Below are positions 57,135 to 64,000 of a DNA stretch of 64,000 nt, in pieces. The translations under genes and the position numbers were made by a program. This DNA comes from Flaccisagitta enflata (taxonomy: Eukaryota > Chaetognatha > Sagittoidea > Aphragmophora), in the NCBI GenBank assembly GCA_965153355.1, contig OZ231127.1:86862001-86926000 (forward strand), read 5' to 3'. Every line of letters begins with the position of its first letter. The stretch's first letter is position 1. The notes below the pieces were generated by a model, which worked only from the letters and a program-made list of their open reading frames with translations, did no database searches and was not told the origin of the DNA.

Positions 57135-57547
57135 CTGTCAATGAAAAACATTGAATTTGTTTATCTCATTATCTTTTTTTTTTGGACATTACTAAATTTA
57201 TAAATATGGTTCCAAAACAATGGTTTTACCATTGTCCTTGCCGTCTTTCCCACAAACACTTTTTGCAACTGTCGGGCCTGATATTATTGTCATTGAAACC
57301 ACGATTCATTCGCGCAACCAATACATTCTTCACAACTTCATTTCGGTATCCACGATAAACGGCTCTTGGTTATGAATAAAACATTTTGTTGTTGTGGCCT
57401 GTGGCTGTTGTTTGGCCCTGAAATGTTGGCTCCATTTTGGCTTTTATAGATGAGCCGCGCCGTCGTTCGTCCGTCGGTTGGTCGATTGTTCGCTATTACA
57501 CAGCTTTATCATCTTTGTTTAATGTCATTGCTCATATGGTAGATATT

Positions 57548-57875
57548 GATGGAAAAAAACGTTTTGAATAAGAATCTCATGTGATGTTTTTTAATTCGAA
57601 AAAAAGGAATTTTCATCATATTTGGCTAAGACATCATTAGCAATGACAAAATGACAAAAGGGAAAGAGAGAATTTATAGGAGAGGGGAAAAAAGAGAGAG
57701 ACTAAGGATACAATGAGATAGACGTCTAGATATCAATCCTGAACCACTGTAAAGGGGATAAACCCTGCCCCCCCAACCACATCAAGATGATGTCACAGCC
57801 AAATGTGTTTTTTTGTGTTTTTTTTGTACTATACAACATCATATGAGATTCCCAAATGAAACGTTTTATTCCATC
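57548..57875. mobile_element. Foldback MITE in receptor intron, right-arm copy
   Basis: The reverse-complement twin of 49345-49625 with the same GATGG...CCATC ends. It is longer because of an internal purine-rich GAGAGAG insertion near 57660-57720. Confidence 0.7.
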
Positions 57876-57920
57876 ACAGCTTCATCATTGACAGTGATAT
57901 ATTTGTCAGTTCAAATCCAT

Positions 57921-58585
57921 CTTACCAATGGCGTGAAACGTGTGATCGTGTCGTGGTTCTGGTCTGAGTCTGATGAAGATGGCCAAAGGCACCGAAATCG
58001 TGAATGAAACTGACCCACTGTCTATCCATACTTACCAATGGCGTGAAATGAGTGGTCGTGTCTTGGTTCTGGTCTGAGTCTGATGAATATGGCAAGAGGC
58101 ACCGAAATTGTGAATGAAACTGACCCACTGGTTATCCATATTTACCAATGGCGTGAAATGTGTGCTCGTGTCTTGGTTCTGGTCTGAGTCTGATGAATAT
58201 GGCCAAAGGCACCGAAATTGTGAATGAAACTGACCCACTGTCTATCCATACTTACCAATGGCGTGAAATGAGTGGTCGTGTCTTGGTTCTGGTCTGAGTC
58301 TGATGAATATGGCCAAAGGCACCGAAATTGTGAATGAAACTGACCCACTGGTTATCCATATTTACCAATGGCGTGAAATGTGTGCTCGTGTCTTGGTTCT
58401 GGTCTGAGTCTGATGAATATGGCCAAAGGCACCGAAATTGTGAATGAAACTGACCCACTGTCTATCCATACTTACCAATGGCGTGAAATGAGTGGTCGTG
58501 TCTTGGTTCTGGTCTGAGTCTGATGAATATGGCCAAAGGCACCGAAATTGTGAATGAAACTGACCCACTGTCTATCCATACTTAC
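57921..58585 (-). repeat. Six-copy 110-bp minisatellite of the TM4 exon end, right arm
   Basis: Donor-bearing units end (minus strand) at 58476, 58366, 58256, 58146, 58036 and 57926, exact 110-bp steps. Units alternate between TCTATCCATACTTACC and GTTATCCATATTTACC types, giving a 220-bp dimer. All are of the type found only in the last three units of the left array. Confidence 0.96.
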
Positions 58586-58716
58586 CAATGGCGTGAAATG
58601 AGTGATCGTGTCTTGGTTCTGGTCTGAGTCTGATGAAGATGGCAAGAGGCACCGAAATCGAGATGGAAACCACCCAAATCACGCAAATCAACGCGAAACA
58701 AACGTACAGATTCATC
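58586..58716 (-). CDS. Minus-strand receptor gene, TM4 exon
   Basis: 131 nt, acceptor AAACAG/G and donor GCCATTG/GTAAGT, phases as in the left copy. It encodes RMNLYVCFALICVIWVVSIS and the remainder, identical to the left copy except HAI for HAF at the end, a change that matches the repeat units (exon-repeat conversion). Confidence 0.92.
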
Positions 58717-59003
58717 CTGTTTAGTATACAAACAAATATGAAAACAATATTACAGAACACAGATGTATAAATCTATCCCATTTTACAAACAATTATGTAA
58801 AAAGAATTTAAAACTTCAACTTCGGCACAATGAAAAGGACGGGTATTTCAAAAGTCTCCTTAGCAGTTAAGATTTTGAGAATTTTCGTCCATTTTTGTAG
58901 CACATGTAAGAACTTCATCTAATTTCATGAAAAAGTAGCCGCTGAAAACATAAAATTGTGTGGTTATTCTTTTTAAAGATTTGTCAACTAATGATTGATA
59001 AAA

Positions 59004-59190
59004 CGCCTGGGCTTGAAAGGACGAACGATGATGAAATATTGGTTGACTGCAATAGCAAGTCAGTCAGTCAGTCAATCGGTCAATCAATCATCACCTGGGT
59101 TTGAAAGGATGAACGATGACGAAATAGCGGTCGACTGCGATTGCAAGTCAGTCAGTCAGTCAGTCAGTCAATCGGTCAATCAATCATCAC
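59004..59190 (-). repeat. Two extra DRY-exon repeat units, right arm
   Basis: Units at 59090-59150 and 59004-59060 mirror those at 47261-47420, with (CAGT)n spacers. The nearer one keeps a VDRYF-type frame; the farther one is eroded. Confidence 0.9.
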
Positions 59191-59276
59191 CTGGGTTTGA
59201 AAGGATGAACGATGACGAAATAGCGGTCGACTGCAATAGCAAGAGACGTGCAAGTGGAAACATAAACTGAGATTCC
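59191..59276 (-). CDS. Minus-strand receptor gene, DRY exon
   Basis: 86 nt, acceptor TTTACTAG/GGA and donor AACCCAG/GTGATG, encoding the same 28 residues as 47142-47227, including VDRYF and HPFKP. Phase 0 in, 2 out. Confidence 0.93.
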
Positions 59277-59588
59277 CTAGTAAAGAAAAAAAAAGGGGAG
59301 GGGCAAAGGCACTCTTAATCAAGAACACCCACAGACAAGCCCAAAACACCCACGCAATTACACGTTTCATTTACTTCAGCGGCTTAGAAAACAGGTTGTT
59401 GATGAGCTTGTGTTTGTGTGTACAAATGCCAGCATGTCTACTTACTTGCAAGCAGGGGCCGACAATGCCTATACAACCCATTTGTTGCATCAAAGTGGGG
59501 TGGGGGGTCAGAGGGCCCGGATTTTTCTATTGCATAGGAGCCCGAAATTCCTCTGTCGACCCATGCTTGCAAGGCACGCGCGGCAACT

Positions 59589-60145
<557 letters not shown>

Positions 60146-60147
60146 AC

Positions 60148-60387
60148 CTGCGCCATGGGGACTAAATGACAAAGCGCCTCTCCAAATATCCATTTTTCCA
60201 TAAAAATGGGCGTAGACGTGAAAGGGACCGCGAGGAGACACATGAGAATGTCAGAGACGGCTAAATTGGCGATGAACACATTGGTCACAGTCTGCATGTG
60301 TTTGTTCTTGCCGACAACGTAGACCACCAACGCGTTGCCAGACAGACCAATCACGAAAATCACCGAATAACAAATGATGAATAACGT
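60148..60387 (-). CDS. Minus-strand receptor gene, TM1-TM3 exon
   Basis: 240 nt, acceptor TCTTCCAG/ACG and donor GCGCAG/GTGTGT. It encodes the same 80 residues as the left copy, including the TM2 Asp and TM3 Cys, with silent differences only. Phase 0-0. The N-terminal exon that should precede it would lie beyond 64000. Confidence 0.93.
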
Positions 60388-60393
60388 CTGGAA

Positions 60394-61431
<1,038 letters not shown>

Positions 61432-61540
61432 GACAGAGACAGAGACAGAGATAGAGAGACAGAGAGACAAAGAGAAGAAGAAGAAAAGGTTGAAAAACAA
61501 AAACTGAAGCAAGAAGAATAGCAACATCGACAACAACATC

Positions 61541-61679
<139 letters not shown>

Positions 61680-62129
61680 GCAAAGGTAAGAATAATGATG
61701 TAACCGACGGACAGAGCCACCAACCGACAAAGCGACTGATCAAATCAAGTTCACGCGCGCGCTATATGGTGAAATGGGGGGGGGGGGGGTTGGGGGTGCT
61801 GGGGATTGAATAGGTAGTTCTCCTTGATCGGTGGTGATTTAGGGCCTAGGTGCGCTATCAAAAAACGGTTAACGATAAATGCAGTGAGATTAATGAATGA
61901 AATCATGAATAAAATTATGAAGTCCTGATATCATGAATTATTCATTTATTTAATGAGTGATTCTCCAAAAGCGTCAGCCGTAATCGTATCATGGCAGGAC
62001 ACAGCGTATCATGGCAGGACACAGCGTCTCGCCAAAAATCCATTTTGTGAAATCTATTTGTACATAGTCTGATATAATTGAATGAGGGATGGTAAGAATC
62101 AAGTCTGATGTTGATAACTGCATTTGACG

Positions 62130-62605
62130 ACGTCGCAACAGGAAAAACAAGTCATCCAAGGATTGCACATGGTCAGCGGTACCCGATGCCCTGCTTAGAG
62201 TGATCAACTGAGGAAGTGGGGTGAGAGCAGGGCATCAAGCTGATGACCAGTAAGACACAGGGTGAATTTTCGTATGTCCTGAGATGGCATAATTGAGGCG
62301 TTTGGGGCAAATTTCCATGATACTCCATGGGAGTTAGCATTTTTTAATCTTTTCTTATTCTAACGGAATTTTCCATGTTATTCAAATGGAACTTGGCATT
62401 TTTTCAATTTTTCTGTCAATTCAATGGGAAATTTACATTTTCTCAATTCTCCATCTTATTCAATGGAAATTTGAGGCTTGAGAAGCTTGGGGGGGGGGGG
62501 AAGGGATGGACAGATGGACTGATGGATGTACTGACGGATGAACAGTTATATGGAAATTCAGCCCAGTGTCCTACAGGACATTGGTCCTTCGGCGCGGCTG
62601 GCCAA
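62130..62605. repeat. Foldback family B element, right-arm copy
   Basis: Reverse-complement twin of 44268-44735, with GGTACCCGATGCCCTGCT, TTCAATGGAAATTTGAGG repeats and GTCCTACAGGACATTGG. Confidence 0.65.
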
Positions 62606-62955
62606 AAAGAATGAACGCACGGGGGTTAAACGGACGAATATCGTATGTTACCAGCTCACCTTCATATTGACTCTCCATCCCCCATCTAGATCAAAGTCCA
62701 CTTACTCAAGGCACCCAAAAGCACATGCACTCAGCTACTCGCTCGTTACTGGCACATAGCACGTGAAGCAAATAACACGTAGCACGTAGCATGTAGCACG
62801 TAGCACGTAGACGATAACTCGTTAACATAGAAGCAAAGATAGAAAAGAATTTGATAGCGCCTAAATAAAGAAGAAGGAATAGAAAAGATGGTTTGGATAT
62901 CCCCTGCAACTGTCCAATATCCATCATTACAAGACGGTACCTGGCGAATAAAGTA

Positions 62956-63387
62956 CAGTGGAGCACAGCTAGAGCGCATCCACTAGTAAGACATGCCCGC
63001 CTATAAGACGTACAACTTTTAATCCCATAAGAAATTTTGAAGTCATTTCTCCGACTCTATTAGCAATAAGGCAAGCAGGCAGCTTGGTCATAGGAGAATT
63101 CTGAGAACACTGGTAGCTTAGGCAAAGCTTATATAGTCTTAGTATTAGCAAGATTAGATTTTTTTCAAAATCATTTTTTTCCTGATTGGAAACGTGAAAA
63201 ATATCTCACGCCCCAGGCAAAAATACTCTACTAGATTTCTTATTGGGTAACTTATTCAAGTGAGTATTTTGACCAGCAAAAGTTGGGACAAAAATTTAAA
63301 AAATGAACAAATAAAACAATAAAAAGAGTGATGTTAATAATCTAAGATGCATTGTCCCTACATATGCGCTCTAGTGATGCTCAACTG
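62956..63387. mobile_element. Tc1-mariner/pogo-like element, right-arm copy
   Basis: CAGTGGAGCACAGCTAGAGCGCAT at 62956 and the inverted ATGCGCTCTAGTGATGCTCAACTG at 63364-63387. Twin of 43443-43885. Confidence 0.65.
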
Positions 63388-63459
63388 TTCAGTTGAACTC
63401 TCGCCCTAACAGATTCTCTTTGGACGGACTTATGCTATTGGCCATCAAAAAAATATACA

Positions 63460-64000
63460 TTTTCATATCCATTTGAGGTGGATTTCCATCACACTTGGAT
63501 CGAGGTTAATGAGGCCTTGGCCTCAATTCAGTCGAAGTGGGGTGTAATTGTACATGGCAGACTTTGTTAGGCAACAATAGATAAGAGAGGATTGTATGTG
63601 CGTTTGTGGCTGAGCTACACGATTTGATGTGAGCGCTTGTGGCTGGGCCGATCTGCGACGCGATGTGAAGGTGACACGCAGAGAGTACAATTTCATATCC
63701 ATTAGAAATGGCTTTCCGTTACTCTTGGGTCCGTTTAAGTGGAGTATGTCTGTACATGGCCATGGCAGAGAAAGATAAAAGAGGAGGATTGAACATCGCT
63801 CATGGCTGAGCTGAGATATGACTTGAAAATAACATGCAGAGATTACCATTTCATATCCATTTGAAATGGCTATCCGTTACTCTTGGGTCCGTTTAAATGG
63901 AGCGTGACTGTACATGGCCATGGCAGAGAAAGATGAGAGAGGAGGATTGAATATGCGGTAGTGGCTGAGCCAAGTTTCGATGTGATGTGGAGGTGACATG
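63460..64000. repeat. Intron 1 minisatellite, right arm, cut by window end
   Basis: Three to four units of the 41580-43390 minisatellite in reverse complement (CATATCCATTTGAAATGG, CCGTTACTCTTGGGTCCGTT, ACATGGCCATGGCAGAG). Confidence 0.88.

Overview
This window is eukaryotic, almost certainly an invertebrate animal genome. It has spliced exons with GT..AG borders, a rhodopsin-class neuropeptide receptor, a LINE 3' end, small inverted-repeat transposons and a very large load of microsatellites. I cannot name the species from the sequence. A 10-base N run at 51126-51135 marks an assembly gap.

Layout. 1-6301 is a palindrome with two arms of about 3 kb around a 273-bp spacer. 7-17 kb is repeat-dominated: a 32-bp minisatellite array at 10.6-12.2 kb, GA/CTT/AAAAG tracts, and several copies of a short dispersed hairpin-ended element (called family A here). 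On the minus strand, 19.8-17.5 kb holds five phase-compatible exons encoding TM6, TM7 and a long cytoplasmic tail of a neuropeptide Y/F-like receptor. 24.3-24.9 kb is a decayed LINE 3' end. 26.29-28.38 kb (plus strand) is one intact 693-codon frame for a RAG1/Transib-superfamily transposase. It keeps the DDE residues, the zinc ligands and a GRP-containing DNA-binding segment. 28.7-40 kb is again mostly minisatellites and family A and B elements. 40.6-50.2 kb (plus) carries the N-terminal, TM1-TM3, TM3, TM4 and ECL2 exons of the receptor. After an unduplicated 51-56.8 kb spacer, 56.9-64.0 kb carries the same receptor exons in inverted orientation.

How the parts relate. The two sets of 5' receptor exons are inverted duplicates. 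Both have intact reading frames and the same splice phases. The minus-strand set points towards the TM6-to-tail exons at 19.8-17.5 kb, so one receptor gene may span roughly 43 kb of this window, with the transposase frame lying antisense in its largest intron. I could not find the TM5 exon that should join the halves. The plus-strand set runs into the assembly gap and has no visible 3' half.

The most unusual signals are: (1) the 3' halves of three consecutive receptor exons, each with its 5' splice site, are amplified as tandem minisatellites, with different copy numbers in the two inverted arms; (2) a dispersed short-element family in which a terminal hairpin stem and a matching sequence near the other end change together between copies; (3) foldback elements with minisatellite cores; (4) the intact RAG1/Transib-like transposase without recognisable CACAGTG termini.
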